From Terriglobales bacterium (lineage in GTDB: Bacteria > Acidobacteriota > Terriglobia > Terriglobales > Acidobacteriaceae): a DNA stretch of 35,710 nt. Shown here in pieces: positions 7,641 to 16,531 of the stretch. Numbering within the stretch: position 1 is the stretch's first letter; each line of letters begins with the position of its first letter. Position numbers and translations under genes: made by a program. A model generated the notes under the pieces. It searched no databases. It was not told the DNA's origin and saw only the letters and a list, made by a program, of their open reading frames with translations. The stretch is taken from contig DASTZZ010000106.1 in NCBI GenBank assembly GCA_035764005.1, positions 1 through 35,710 of the forward strand. Reading direction: 5' to 3'.

Positions 7641-8521
7641 CAGGCTTTCGCCTCCTGCGTCTTGAGATATTTGTCAAGCAGCAGGTTGAGCTTGCGACGA
7701 GTCTCGGCGGGAATTCTTGAGCGGTCTGTCAGAATCGCGTACTCCAGCGCCGAGCCGCACTTGCACGACCGCGTTTTCGGCATGTCGGCCACCGTCTGGC
7801 GGACGACTCTGCACGCGTTCTCAGCGTTCTTGTTGAGATAAGAAATTACGGTCTCGACCGTCACGGCATCGTGTTCGGGATGCCAGCAGTCATAATCTGT
7901 GACCATCGCGATAGTTGCGTAGCAAATCTCGGCCTCGCGAGCGAGCTTGGCCTCTTGGAGATTCGTCATGCCGATCACGTCCATGCCCCAGCTTCGGTAC
8001 AAATTGGATTCGGCGCGCGTCGAGAATTGCGGACCTTCGATACAGATGTACGTTCCACCGCTCTTGCCGGTGACTCCAGACTTCTTGCATGCACTCACCG
8101 CTGCTTTCGCGACTTCAGCACAAACCGGATCGGCGAATGCAACGTGCGCGACCAGGCCTTCGCCGAAGAAGGTCGAGACTCTCTGACGAGTGCGATCGAC
8201 GAACTGATCGGGAATTACGAAGTCCATCGGCCTGTGCTCTTCTTTCAAAGAGCCGACAGCGGAAACCGAGATGATGCGTTCGACGCCGAGCTGCTTCATG
8301 CCGTAGATATTGGCGCGAAAGTTGAGCTCAGTCGGCATGATGCGATGCCCGCGTCCATGGCGCGCCAGAAAAGCGACTTTGCGACCCTCAAGAGTGCCCA
8401 GAATGTATGCGTCGGACGGTGATCCGAAGGGTGTTTCCAGCTTCTCTTCATGTACATCGGAGAGGCCAGGCATCGAATACAGTCCACTCCCTCCGATGAT
8501 TCCAATTTCAGCTTTTTGCAA
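7640..8521 (-). CDS. mtnP: S-methyl-5'-thioadenosine phosphorylase
   Basis: It cleaves methylthioadenosine (from polyamine and related synthesis) with phosphate to adenine and methylthioribose 1-phosphate. The 293 residues match the PNP/MTAP family 2: [10 protein letters not shown] (7-15, phosphate loop), [17 protein letters not shown] and the diagnostic run [20 protein letters not shown], followed by a VTDYDCWH block. The start is a TTG at 8521, supported by GGAG at 8533-8530 with an 8-nt gap. It overlaps the PfkB kinase by 1 nt and follows alkD by 65 bp. A 6-oxopurine-type specificity is possible in this family, so adenine specificity is likely rather than proven. Confidence 0.92.
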   Translation of the reverse strand: MQKAEIGIIGGSGLYSMPGLSDVHEEKLETPFGSPSDAYILGTLEGRKVAFLARHGRGHRIMPTELNFRANIYGMKQLGVERIISVSAVGSLKEEHRPMDFVIPDQFVDRTRQRVSTFFGEGLVAHVAFADPVCAEVAKAAVSACKKSGVTGKSGGTYICIEGPQFSTRAESNLYRSWGMDVIGMTNLQEAKLAREAEICYATIAMVTDYDCWHPEHDAVTVETVISYLNKNAENACRVVRQTVADMPKTRSCKCGSALEYAILTDRSRIPAETRRKLNLLLDKYLKTQEAKA

Positions 8522-8529
8522 TTGAACGG

Positions 8530-8533
8530 CTCC
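8530..8533 (-). promoter_or_regulatory. Ribosome binding site supporting the TTG start of mtnP
   Basis: GGAG on the minus strand, 8 nt before the TTG at 8521. There is no ATG or GTG near the expected N-terminus, and the protein family begins within a few residues of this point. Confidence 0.5.
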
Positions 8534-8586
8534 GGTGAGCTAGGGATGAGGTACTTGAAATTATATCGAACACGGTTTCATGCAGC

Positions 8587-9330
8587 TCAGTCGAATTCAC
8601 CTCTGAGATACCTTTTACGCACCGTTTCAGGCATACGCTCGATCGCATACCGCAATGTTGTGCGCGCCATAGCCGAGTAGTGTGTTTTAAGAAATCGGAC
8701 GAGCTGAGGCTCAGATTGTTTGCCCGCTTCGCGCAGCATCCATCCAACTGCCTTGTGAATCAAATCATGCTTGTCTCCAAGGAGCAACTCTGAGATGTTG
8801 AACGCATCTGTAAGATCTCCGCGGCGAATAAAGGCGTGGGTGGCAATAATTGCGATTCGCCGCTCCCACAGATCTGCGGATTTCGCGAGGGTGTAAAGAA
8901 TTTTTCGCGAGCGGGAGGCTAGATGCTCGCCAACAACATCGCGCGCCGATGCATCGACCAGATCCCAGTTGTTGATGCAGCGCGTGTTTGCCAGATAGAA
9001 ATCAAAGATATTTCCTCGCGCCGAAGCGTCTGCGCGCTTGTATTGCTCGACCAAGATCAACAGAGCCGCCAGACGATGTTCATGAATTGCAGAGCCCAGG
9101 AGCTTCTTCATGTCAGAAAGCTTGAGATCTCGGTAGCGGCTCGCGATCTTGCGAAGCGCCGGCACGGTGATTCCGCAGAATTGATCGCCTTCCCCGTATT
9201 CACCCTTTCCGGTTTTGAAAAACCAGGCAAGGTTCTTCGCGCGTTTCGCGTCAGATGCTCTTCCGAGTTCATTTTTGATGTCGGCGAGGGTAAGAGCAGT
9301 TCTTGATGAGATTCTCTTCGGCTGTGCCAT
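8587..9330 (-). CDS. AlkD-like DNA alkylation repair protein (HEAT-repeat DNA glycosylase)
   Basis: 247 residues, entirely helical HEAT-like repeats. AlkD glycosylases remove bulky or cationic N3/N7-alkylpurines from DNA without flipping the base. The catalytic pair is visible in NNWDLVDASA: Trp122 and Asp126, with the same spacing as W109/D113 of Bacillus AlkD. Other family marks are FFKTGKGEYGEGDQFCGITVP (39-56) and WERRIAIIAT. The ATG at 9330 is preferred to an in-frame TTG at 9342. It may share a transcript with mtnP and the kinase. Loss of methylthioadenosine and alkylated-base repair have no obvious common logic, so this may be simple proximity. Confidence 0.88.
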   Translation of the reverse strand: MAQPKRISSRTALTLADIKNELGRASDAKRAKNLAWFFKTGKGEYGEGDQFCGITVPALRKIASRYRDLKLSDMKKLLGSAIHEHRLAALLILVEQYKRADASARGNIFDFYLANTRCINNWDLVDASARDVVGEHLASRSRKILYTLAKSADLWERRIAIIATHAFIRRGDLTDAFNISELLLGDKHDLIHKAVGWMLREAGKQSEPQLVRFLKTHYSAMARTTLRYAIERMPETVRKRYLRGEFD

Positions 9331-9387
9331 TCTGGGATTCAATCAGGAGGAATTTTACAGCGATTTCGCGAATACAGAGATCGTGCC

Positions 9388-9469
9388 GCCCTTTCAGGGC
9401 TCGACCGCAGCGCGCACTCCAACCCAGGGCTGACGCCACTGGGCTGCGCTTATGTCGGCCCTTCGGGCC
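9388..9469. repeat. Triple-hairpin intergenic repeat between divergent genes
   Basis: Three successive stem-loops lie within 82 bp: GCCCT/AGGGC (9388-9400, loop TTC), CCCAG/CTGGG (9423-9443) and GGCCC/GGGCC (9457-9469, loop TTC). The sequence style ('CCCAGGGCTGACGCC', 'GGCCCTTCGGGCC') resembles high-copy intergenic palindromes of soil bacteria. It lies between the divergent starts of alkD and the B12-domain gene, so it is not a terminator for either. Confidence 0.6.
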
Positions 9470-9554
9470 TTTGCTCTTCTGAGGGCACTCTCCACTCGTA
9501 CGCTCGACTCATACGCTCCACCCATAGCTCTCCGCTATAATCACCAGTTCTCTA

Positions 9555-9977
<423 letters not shown>

Positions 9978-9982
9978 ATCGA

Positions 9983-10606
9983 GTGCAGTCCGCGACTGAG
10001 CACTTCATTCTCGAATCGCGCGAAGAATGCAGCATCATCCATCTGATTTCCGCCGACCGCATGAACCGGCTGATGCTTGCGCGCGTGCAGTCGATGAGCC
10101 GTCTAGTTGAACAACTGATGGGAGAGGTGCCGGGAAGCGCGAAGTGTAGGCCTCTGATCATCACGGGGGATGACGAGTACTTTTCCGTCGGCGCCGATCT
10201 AACCGAGATTGCTGCGCTCTCGAGCACAGATGCTCTTGCGTTCGCGCGAGAGGGTCAACAGTTAATGAACCTGATTGATGAATTCCCTGCTCCGGTCTAT
10301 GCCGCCATTTCGGGGTACTGCATGGGAGGCGGACTCGACCTCGCTCTGGCCTGTGACTTCCGCCTGTCCGCCGCTAACGCGGTCCTTGGGCATCGCGGTG
10401 CTGCACTGGGCCTGATTACAGGCTGGGGCGGTACACAGAGGCTTAGGGACTTAGTGGGACGCGGCCGGGCGCTGCAAATGTTCGCTGCAGCCGAAAAGCT
10501 CGGAGCTGCAGAGGCGCTGGAGGTTGGCTTAATAAGTGAGATTGCGGCCAATCCTCTGGCGCGCTGCGTAGAGCTAATCGCCAAGACACGGCCGCACGGT
10601 CCGTGA
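9983..10606 (+). CDS. Short crotonase-fold protein, probably not a standard hydratase
   Basis: 207 residues with a GTG start, 5 nt after the B12-domain gene. The crotonase core is clear: oxyanion-hole GADLTE and the YCMGGGLDLALACDF block (about 112-126), then LGLITGWGGTQRL. It stops about 50 residues before the usual family end, so the C-terminal helical trimerisation region is missing. The two catalytic glutamates of enoyl-CoA hydratase are replaced: the GGGCE glutamate is Asp here, and the second (20 residues on) is Gly. It keeps the CoA-ester binding frame but may catalyse isomerisation, decarboxylation or hydrolysis instead. Pairing with a mutase domain suggests an acyl-CoA substrate. Confidence 0.8.
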   Translation: MQSATEHFILESREECSIIHLISADRMNRLMLARVQSMSRLVEQLMGEVPGSAKCRPLIITGDDEYFSVGADLTEIAALSSTDALAFAREGQQLMNLIDEFPAPVYAAISGYCMGGGLDLALACDFRLSAANAVLGHRGAALGLITGWGGTQRLRDLVGRGRALQMFAAAEKLGAAEALEVGLISEIAANPLARCVELIAKTRPHGP

Positions 10607-10663
10607 ATTCGCTGTGGAAACTGCGAAGGCCTCCTGACGAAATCAAATCGTGGTGATAAAAAG

Positions 10664-10690
10664 ACAAGTGCGCAAATTGCGCTTGTTTTT
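10664..10690 (+). terminator. Rho-independent terminator after the crotonase-like gene
   Basis: A stem ACAA(gt)GCGC / GCGCTTGT with loop AAATT is followed by TTTTT (10686-10690). It lies between the crotonase-like gene and the acylase start at 10699, so the two are likely separate transcripts. Confidence 0.55.
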
Positions 10691-10698
10691 CACAGCTC

Positions 10699-12885
10699 AT
10701 GAGAACTCTGGGAATTTCTATAAACAGGCTCCTCCTCATACTTGCACTGCTCGGTACAACGTTTGCCGCAGAACCTTCGACGTCTGATATTGCCAGATGG
10801 GAGAGAGAATCAGCGAAGGTGACTATCATTCGCGACGATTGGGGCATTGCCCACGTGTATGGAAAAACCGATGCCGATGCGGTCTTCGGGGCCGAGTACG
10901 CGCAGGCGGAGGATGATTTCAATCGCGTCGAAACCAATTACATCAATGCGATGGGACGGCTAGCCGAGGCTGAGGGCGAGTCGAAGGTTTATCAGGATCT
11001 GCGGATGAAAATGTTCATCGATCCTGAAACCCTGCAGCACGATTACGCAACCAGCCCCGAATGGCTGAAGGAGTTGATGAATGCATTTGCGGACGGGCTT
11101 AACTTCTACCTCTATAAACATCCTGAAGTGAAACCGAGAGTCATCCAGCGGTTCGAGCCATGGATGGCGATGAGCTTCACCGAAGGCAGCATTGGCGGGG
11201 ACATCGAGCGCGTAAATCTGAAAGAGCTGCAGGCGTTCTATGGCGGAGTTCCTCCGAATAGCTCGACCGCATCAATGGAACGCGATGTGGAAGCAAGTGG
11301 ATCCAACGGCATCGCCATTTCTCCGGCCAACACGGCCGATCATCATGCGCTGCTTCTCATCAATCCGCATACCGACTTCTTTTTCCGCTCCGAGCTGCAG
11401 ATGGTAAGCGACCAAGGCCTCGATGCCTATGGAGCCGCCACTTGGGGACAATTCTTCATTTATCAGGGTTTCAACGATCGGATTGGCTGGATGCATACCT
11501 CGAGCGGTGTGGACGCCATTGACGAATATCTTGAGACGGTGCAGAAGAAGGGAGGTCGATTCTTTTACAAATACGGGAATGAGGAGCGGCCCGTAATCGC
11601 ACGCGTAATCACCGTGCCTTATAAGACCGAAACGGGAATGGCACAAAGGAAGTTTACGGTCTATCGCACGCATCATGGTCCGATCGTGCGTGAGGAAAAT
11701 GGTAAATGGGTGAGCGTGCGACTGATGCAGAAACCAATCCCGCAGCTCATTCAGTCATTCACTCGCACGAAGGCGCGAGACTACAAGTCGTACTTGAAAA
11801 CGATGGAGCTGAAGGCGAACTCGTCCAACAACACCATCTTCGCCGATGCCGACGGCGACATCGCCTACTTCCACGGCAACTTCATTCCGAAACGAGATAC
11901 GAGATTCGATTGGACGAAGCCCGTCGATGGTAGCGATCCTGCAACGGAGTGGCAGGGAGAGCTACCGGTCGATCAAACTCCGCATCTGCTGAATCCCAAA
12001 AGCGGATGGCTCTACAACTCCAATAACGCTCCGTGGTCGGCGGCTGGGCCAAGCAGTCCGAAGAAAGAAGACTATCCTGCATATGTTGAAATGGGCGGCG
12101 AAACTGCACGCGGACTGCATGCTGTACGCGTCCTCGAGGGCAAGAAAGACTTCACAGTCGACTCGATCATCGCGGCTGCGTTCGATAGCTATCTGCCCTG
12201 GTTTGAGAAGACCATTCCGGCCCTCCTCAAGGCATGGGATGCGCTGCCGTCGGACGATCCTTTGAAGGCCAAGCTGGCGGACCAAATCGGAACTCTGCGC
12301 TCCTGGGATCTGCGCTGGGGTGTTGATTCGATTCCTACGTCCCTTGCAGTGTTCTGGGGTGAAGACGTCTGGCGCAGCGCAGGGCGGGCCGGGCGCAACA
12401 AAGGCATCGCAACCGGCGACTACGTCGCCACGAGCATTTCTCCGGAACAGTTGCTCAAATCTCTTTCCAATGCCATTGACAAGCTCACAGCCGATTTCGG
12501 TACCTGGAAAACTTCCTGGGGCGCCATAAATCGATTCCAGCGCGTCAACGACAGTATCGTTCCGCACTTCAGCGATTCCGACCCAAGCATTCCGGTCGGC
12601 TTCACCTACTCCCGCTGGGGATCGCTGGCTTCGTTCAGCGCCAAGGCATATCCGGGAACTAAGAAGTGGTACGGAACGGCTGGGAACAGCTTCGTTGCTG
12701 TGGTCGAGTTCGGAGATCGCATTCGGGCCAGGGCTGTGAAAGTTGGCGGCGAGAGTGGCGATCCTCGGTCTCGTCACTTCGACGATGAAGCCGAGCGCTA
12801 CAGCACCGGGAATTTGCGGGACGTCTATTTCTACCGATCGCAGCTGCAGGGACACACCGAACGCGAATATCACCCCGGCAGCTAA
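10699..12885 (+). CDS. Penicillin-acylase-family N-terminal-nucleophile amidase, secreted
   Basis: 728 residues. A signal peptide (residues 1-23, cut near TFA-AEP) exports it to the periplasm. The alpha part opens with IIRDDWGIAHVYGKTDADA and AEYAQAEDDF, the family hallmark. A spacer leads to GSNGIAI, where Ser202 is the expected autoproteolytic cut and N-terminal nucleophile of the beta chain, followed by LLINPHTDF and GFNDRIGWMHTSSGVD. The family (S45) includes beta-lactam acylases, aculeacin acylases and acyl-homoserine-lactone acylases such as PvdQ. GSN rather than the SNMW type of penicillin G acylase favours the acyl-lipopeptide/AHL branch. The true substrate is unknown. It is flanked by CoA-ester genes without overlap. 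Confidence 0.88.
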   Translation: MRTLGISINRLLLILALLGTTFAAEPSTSDIARWERESAKVTIIRDDWGIAHVYGKTDADAVFGAEYAQAEDDFNRVETNYINAMGRLAEAEGESKVYQDLRMKMFIDPETLQHDYATSPEWLKELMNAFADGLNFYLYKHPEVKPRVIQRFEPWMAMSFTEGSIGGDIERVNLKELQAFYGGVPPNSSTASMERDVEASGSNGIAISPANTADHHALLLINPHTDFFFRSELQMVSDQGLDAYGAATWGQFFIYQGFNDRIGWMHTSSGVDAIDEYLETVQKKGGRFFYKYGNEERPVIARVITVPYKTETGMAQRKFTVYRTHHGPIVREENGKWVSVRLMQKPIPQLIQSFTRTKARDYKSYLKTMELKANSSNNTIFADADGDIAYFHGNFIPKRDTRFDWTKPVDGSDPATEWQGELPVDQTPHLLNPKSGWLYNSNNAPWSAAGPSSPKKEDYPAYVEMGGETARGLHAVRVLEGKKDFTVDSIIAAAFDSYLPWFEKTIPALLKAWDALPSDDPLKAKLADQIGTLRSWDLRWGVDSIPTSLAVFWGEDVWRSAGRAGRNKGIATGDYVATSISPEQLLKSLSNAIDKLTADFGTWKTSWGAINRFQRVNDSIVPHFSDSDPSIPVGFTYSRWGSLASFSAKAYPGTKKWYGTAGNSFVAVVEFGDRIRARAVKVGGESGDPRSRHFDDEAERYSTGNLRDVYFYRSQLQGHTEREYHPGS

Positions 12886-12934
12886 AGGAATTCGGCGCGG
12901 TTTGCTACCCTAGAGGGTTTCGTTTGAGAGCCTA

Positions 12935-14635
12935 ATGGCAGAGAGCCGCGTCGGTCCCAACCCGCAGAACGTCATCACCTCCAGTCTGGATCCAAGCTCA
13001 CCTCGCTTTCAGAAGAACGCTCGCGCGATGGCCGACCTGGTCGGCACCATTGCGCGCGAACAGGAGAAGATTGGCGAAGGCGGTGGAACCAGGGCCATCG
13101 ACTCACAACATGCAAAAGGAAGGCTCACCGCTCGTGAACGCATTGCGCGGCTCATCGATCCCAAAACGGAGCTGATGGAGCTAGGCAGCTATGCCGCTTA
13201 TCAGATGTATGAAGAATGGGGCGGCGCTCCTGGAGCGGGGGTTGTAACTGGTCTCGGACGCGTGCATGGACGATTGTTCATGCTCGTCGTGAACGATGCC
13301 ACCGTAAAAGCAGGGGCGTTCTTCCCAGTGACCGCGAAAAAGGTCATTCGCGCACAGAATATCGCCATCGAGAATCGCATTCCTACTATCTATCTGGTCG
13401 ATTCAGCCGGAGTATTTCTCCCATTACAGGAAGATGTATTCCCAGACACCGACGATTTTGGCCGCGTCTTCCGCAACAATGCAGTCATGTCAGCGATGGG
13501 CATTCCGCAGATCACTGCCATTATGGGAATGTGCGTCGCCGGCGGCGCGTATCTGCCGGTTATGTGCGATCACATCCTCATGACTGAAGGCAGCGGGCTA
13601 TTTCTCGCCGGTCCCGCGCTGGTCCAGGCTGCGATTGGGATGAAGTATTCAGCAGAAGAACTTGGCGGCGCGAAGATGCATTCGCAGATTTCCGGTACGG
13701 TGGATTATCGCGAGCCGAACGACGAAGCCTGCATCGCTCGTATTCGTTCGCTGGTCGAAAAGATGGGGGCGCGTCCGAGTGTACCGTTCAGCCGGGTTCA
13801 GAGCGAAGAGCCAGCTTTGCCTAAAGAACAACTGCTCGGGATCATCGATGCCGATCCCGCTCGGCCCTACGACATGAAGGAGATCATCGGACGGATCGTG
13901 GACGGCAGCCGCTTCGACGAATACAGGGCCGAGTACGGCAAAACGGTTCTGTGTGGATACGCGCGCATCGGCGGCTTCGCCGTGGGAATCGTCGCGAATC
14001 AGAAGACCAACGTGCAAGAGTTGGATAAACACTCGGGCGAGCGACGCGTCGAATTCGGCGGGGTCATCTATACCGAATCGGCAGAAAAAGCAGCCCGATT
14101 CATTATGGACTGCAATCAGAATCTCGTTCCTTTGATTTTTTTGCACGATGTAAACGGATTCATGGTGGGGCGTGACGCGGAATGGAGCGGCATCATTCGC
14201 GCGGGCGCCAAGTTGGTGAATGCCGTATCGAATTCTGTTGTGCCAAAGATTTCGGTGATCATTGGCGGCTCATTCGGTGCGGGACACTATGCCATGTGCG
14301 GCAAAGCCTACGATCCGCGATTTGTCTTCGCATGGCCCACAGCGCGATACGCGGTGATGAGTGGCGCGTCGGCCGCGGGAACTTTGGTTGAGATCAAAAT
14401 CAAACAGCTCGAACGCGGCGGCAAAAAGCTGAGCGAGTCCGAAAAGAAAGAGCTGTACGAATCGGTGAAGAAGACTTACGACGAGCAAATGGATCCTCGT
14501 TACGGCGCCGCCCGACTATGGATCGATAGCATCATCGATCCATTGAAAACACGCGATGTTTTGATTACTGCACTGGAAGCGGCGTCCTTGAATCCCGATA
14601 TCCCGAAGTTCAGTGTGGGAGTCTTGCAAACGTGA
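12935..14635 (+). CDS. Acyl-CoA carboxylase carboxyltransferase subunit, methylcrotonyl-CoA type
   Basis: 566 residues with paired crotonase-fold halves typical of biotin-dependent carboxyltransferases, which move the carboxyl from biotin to an acyl-CoA. LVDSAGVFLPLQEDVFPDTDD, then MSAMGIPQITAIMG, AGGAYLPVMCDH and FLAGPALVQAA in the first half, and GSFGAGHYAMCGKAYDPRF with FAWPTARYAVMSG in the second, match methylcrotonyl-CoA carboxylase beta subunits better than propionyl-CoA carboxylases. The HMG-CoA-lyase-like gene and hydratase downstream support a role in leucine breakdown (liuB position). The biotin-carrying alpha subunit is not in the window. Geranyl-CoA or another branched substrate is possible. 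Confidence 0.88.
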   Translation: MAESRVGPNPQNVITSSLDPSSPRFQKNARAMADLVGTIAREQEKIGEGGGTRAIDSQHAKGRLTARERIARLIDPKTELMELGSYAAYQMYEEWGGAPGAGVVTGLGRVHGRLFMLVVNDATVKAGAFFPVTAKKVIRAQNIAIENRIPTIYLVDSAGVFLPLQEDVFPDTDDFGRVFRNNAVMSAMGIPQITAIMGMCVAGGAYLPVMCDHILMTEGSGLFLAGPALVQAAIGMKYSAEELGGAKMHSQISGTVDYREPNDEACIARIRSLVEKMGARPSVPFSRVQSEEPALPKEQLLGIIDADPARPYDMKEIIGRIVDGSRFDEYRAEYGKTVLCGYARIGGFAVGIVANQKTNVQELDKHSGERRVEFGGVIYTESAEKAARFIMDCNQNLVPLIFLHDVNGFMVGRDAEWSGIIRAGAKLVNAVSNSVVPKISVIIGGSFGAGHYAMCGKAYDPRFVFAWPTARYAVMSGASAAGTLVEIKIKQLERGGKKLSESEKKELYESVKKTYDEQMDPRYGAARLWIDSIIDPLKTRDVLITALEAASLNPDIPKFSVGVLQT

Positions 14636-14654
14636 TTACGAGACGGACCTCGCG

Positions 14655-14847
14655 TTTTGTCATTCCGAACCGCCTGCTCTTGGCGGTGAGGAATCGCTAT
14701 CGTCTTCTATGCTGATCCCGAAGCGTTCATGTGGTTGTTTGTGGAAAAATTCAGAATCGTCACGGGGACGAGTGTGTTGACCCAACCGTCTGTAGCAGTT
14801 CGTAGGGATTCCTCACCGCCAGAATCATGCGGTTCGGAATGACAAAA
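14655..14847. repeat. 193-bp inverted-repeat element with 41-bp arms
   Basis: The left arm 14655-14695 and right arm 14807-14847 match as reverse complements at 37 of 41 positions. Each arm starts or ends with TTTTGTCATTCCGAACCGC-like sequence and GGCGGTGAGGAATC. It begins 20 bp after the carboxyltransferase stop. A run of CTCCGTG words (14853-14874) follows up to the next start codon. It probably belongs to a high-copy intergenic family. Confidence 0.75.
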
Positions 14848-14882
14848 GGAAACTCCGTGTACTCCGTGGCTCCGTGGTGAAA

Positions 14883-15752
14883 ATGGAAGTCAAACTCATC
14901 GAATGTCCGCGTGATGCATGGCAAGGTCTTAAGCACCAGATTCCTGCAGACACGAAAGCGCAGTATCTGCGCGCACTGATTGGAGCAGGATTCAAACACA
15001 TCGACGCTGTCTCGTTCGTCTCGCCCAAAGCTGTTCCGCAGATGGCGGATTCGGAGCAGGTGCTGAAAGAGCTCGATCCTCCCGATGATGTCGAGATCAT
15101 CGGAATCGTAGTGAACGAAAAAGGTGCGGAGCGGGCAATTGCCACCGATGCTGTGCGCACGCTGGGGTTTCCGTATTCAGTATCGCCGACGTTCCTCAAG
15201 AATAATCAGAATCAAACGCTCGATGAATCCATCGACGTTCTCGAAGCGATTGAACAAAAAGCCCGGGATGCCGGATTGGGAATCGTCGTGTACATCTCTA
15301 TGGCTTTCGGCAACCCCTACGGCGATCTGTGGAACGTGCAGGAAGTGATCGAGGCAGTGGATCTGTTGGCCGACATGCAAATCGAACAGATCTCATTAGC
15401 AGACACGGTGGGCCTCGCCTCTCCCCAGCAGATTGCTGACCTTATTGGCCCAATCATCAATCGATTCGGTCACCTCGAAATCGGAACACATCTGCACAGC
15501 CGTCCTGGCGACGCGAAGGAGAAAATCAAGGCCGCGTACAATGCCGGATGCCGTCGTTTCGATTCGGCGGTCGGGGGCCTCGGTGGATGTCCCTTTGCCC
15601 AGGACGAGCTCGTGGGAAACATCCCGACTGAAGCGGTGATCGAAGCCTTGAAAGAGTTGGGAGCCGAAGTTCCGATTCGGAAGCCACTCGATAATGTTTT
15701 GAAGATGTCACAATTGATCGCCATGGGTTCGGCCTCATCGCAACTTCAATGA
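14883..15752 (+). CDS. Hydroxymethylglutaryl-CoA lyase-like protein
   Basis: HMG-CoA lyase splits HMG-CoA into acetyl-CoA and acetoacetate, the last step of leucine breakdown. 289 residues from the ATG at 14883 (a GTG nine bases upstream is also in frame but sits in a repeat). The TIM-barrel features are present: IDAVSFVSPKAVPQMAD (40-56), the metal histidines in THLHSR (His203, His205) and the catalytic-loop cysteine in GGLGGCPFA (Cys236). The N-terminal metal/acid motif is CPRDAWQGL (Arg10, Asp11) rather than the textbook GPRDGLQN, so it belongs to a divergent branch. It overlaps the following hydratase by 4 nt (ATGA). A related aldol-type lyase for another acyl-CoA remains possible. Confidence 0.82.
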   Translation: MEVKLIECPRDAWQGLKHQIPADTKAQYLRALIGAGFKHIDAVSFVSPKAVPQMADSEQVLKELDPPDDVEIIGIVVNEKGAERAIATDAVRTLGFPYSVSPTFLKNNQNQTLDESIDVLEAIEQKARDAGLGIVVYISMAFGNPYGDLWNVQEVIEAVDLLADMQIEQISLADTVGLASPQQIADLIGPIINRFGHLEIGTHLHSRPGDAKEKIKAAYNAGCRRFDSAVGGLGGCPFAQDELVGNIPTEAVIEALKELGAEVPIRKPLDNVLKMSQLIAMGSASSQLQ

Positions 15753-16531
15753 ACTTTCAGACCATCACTTTGCACGAGAGCGATCGGATTGCTCTGCTCA
15801 CACTAAATCGGCCAGACAAACGCAATGCCGTCAGCTACGAATTGATCGCCGATCTCCAGCAGGCGCTCGATCATGTGCGCGGCTCGAGTTTGCAGGTGCT
15901 GATCATCACCGGTGCAGGCAAAGCCTTCTGTTCCGGAATGGACCTCGAGAACCTCAAAGCACTGGTGGGGCGGACGCACGAGCAGAACGTGGAAGATTCG
16001 CGCACCATGGCTCGGCTTTTTCGATCGATCTACGATTTTCCGAAACCGACGATTGCCGCGGTGAACGGCGCGGCGATTGCCGGCGGTACGGGAATCGCCA
16101 CCATTTGCGACTTCACGCTCGCCACTGCGGAAGCAAAGTTCGGATACACCGAAGTTCGAATCGGATTCGTTCCCGCCATCGTTTCTAATTTTCTAGTGCG
16201 GCAAGTTGGTGAGAAACACGCACGCGATCTGCTGCTGACCGGAAGAATCTTCGGAGCAGAAGAAGCGCTGCGCCTCGGGCTCGTGAATGAGATCGTTGAC
16301 CCTGCTCATCTGCTCGCTCGCGCGCATGAGCTCGCGCACACGCTGATGGAGAACAGCGCCGCATCGCTGCGCGCGACCAAGCAGCTCCTGTCGCAAAACG
16401 TGAATGAAGAGCTTGACCGCCGGATTGAAGCTTCGATCGAGGAAAACGCGCGCATCCGCCAGACGCACGACTTTCGCGAAGGCATCACCGCATTCCTGGA
16501 AAAACGCAAACCGCAGTGGAGCGGGCATTGA
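15749..16531 (+). CDS. Enoyl-CoA hydratase, methylglutaconyl-CoA hydratase-like
   Basis: 260 residues, full crotonase length. It adds water to an enoyl-CoA; next to an HMG-CoA-lyase-like gene, 3-methylglutaconyl-CoA is the likely substrate (liuC position). Visible features are NRPDKRNAVSYELI (20-33), oxyanion-hole ITGAGKAFCSGMDL and AIAGGTGIATICDF, and FGYTEVRIGFVPAIVS carrying the catalytic Glu that corresponds to Glu164 of the rat enzyme. The other glutamate (Glu144 position) is Gly, as I recall for bacterial LiuC-like hydratases. Its ATG overlaps the lyase stop by 4 nt, and its stop lies within the next gene, so three genes form a tight operon. Confidence 0.85.
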   Translation: MNFQTITLHESDRIALLTLNRPDKRNAVSYELIADLQQALDHVRGSSLQVLIITGAGKAFCSGMDLENLKALVGRTHEQNVEDSRTMARLFRSIYDFPKPTIAAVNGAAIAGGTGIATICDFTLATAEAKFGYTEVRIGFVPAIVSNFLVRQVGEKHARDLLLTGRIFGAEEALRLGLVNEIVDPAHLLARAHELAHTLMENSAASLRATKQLLSQNVNEELDRRIEASIEENARIRQTHDFREGITAFLEKRKPQWSGH

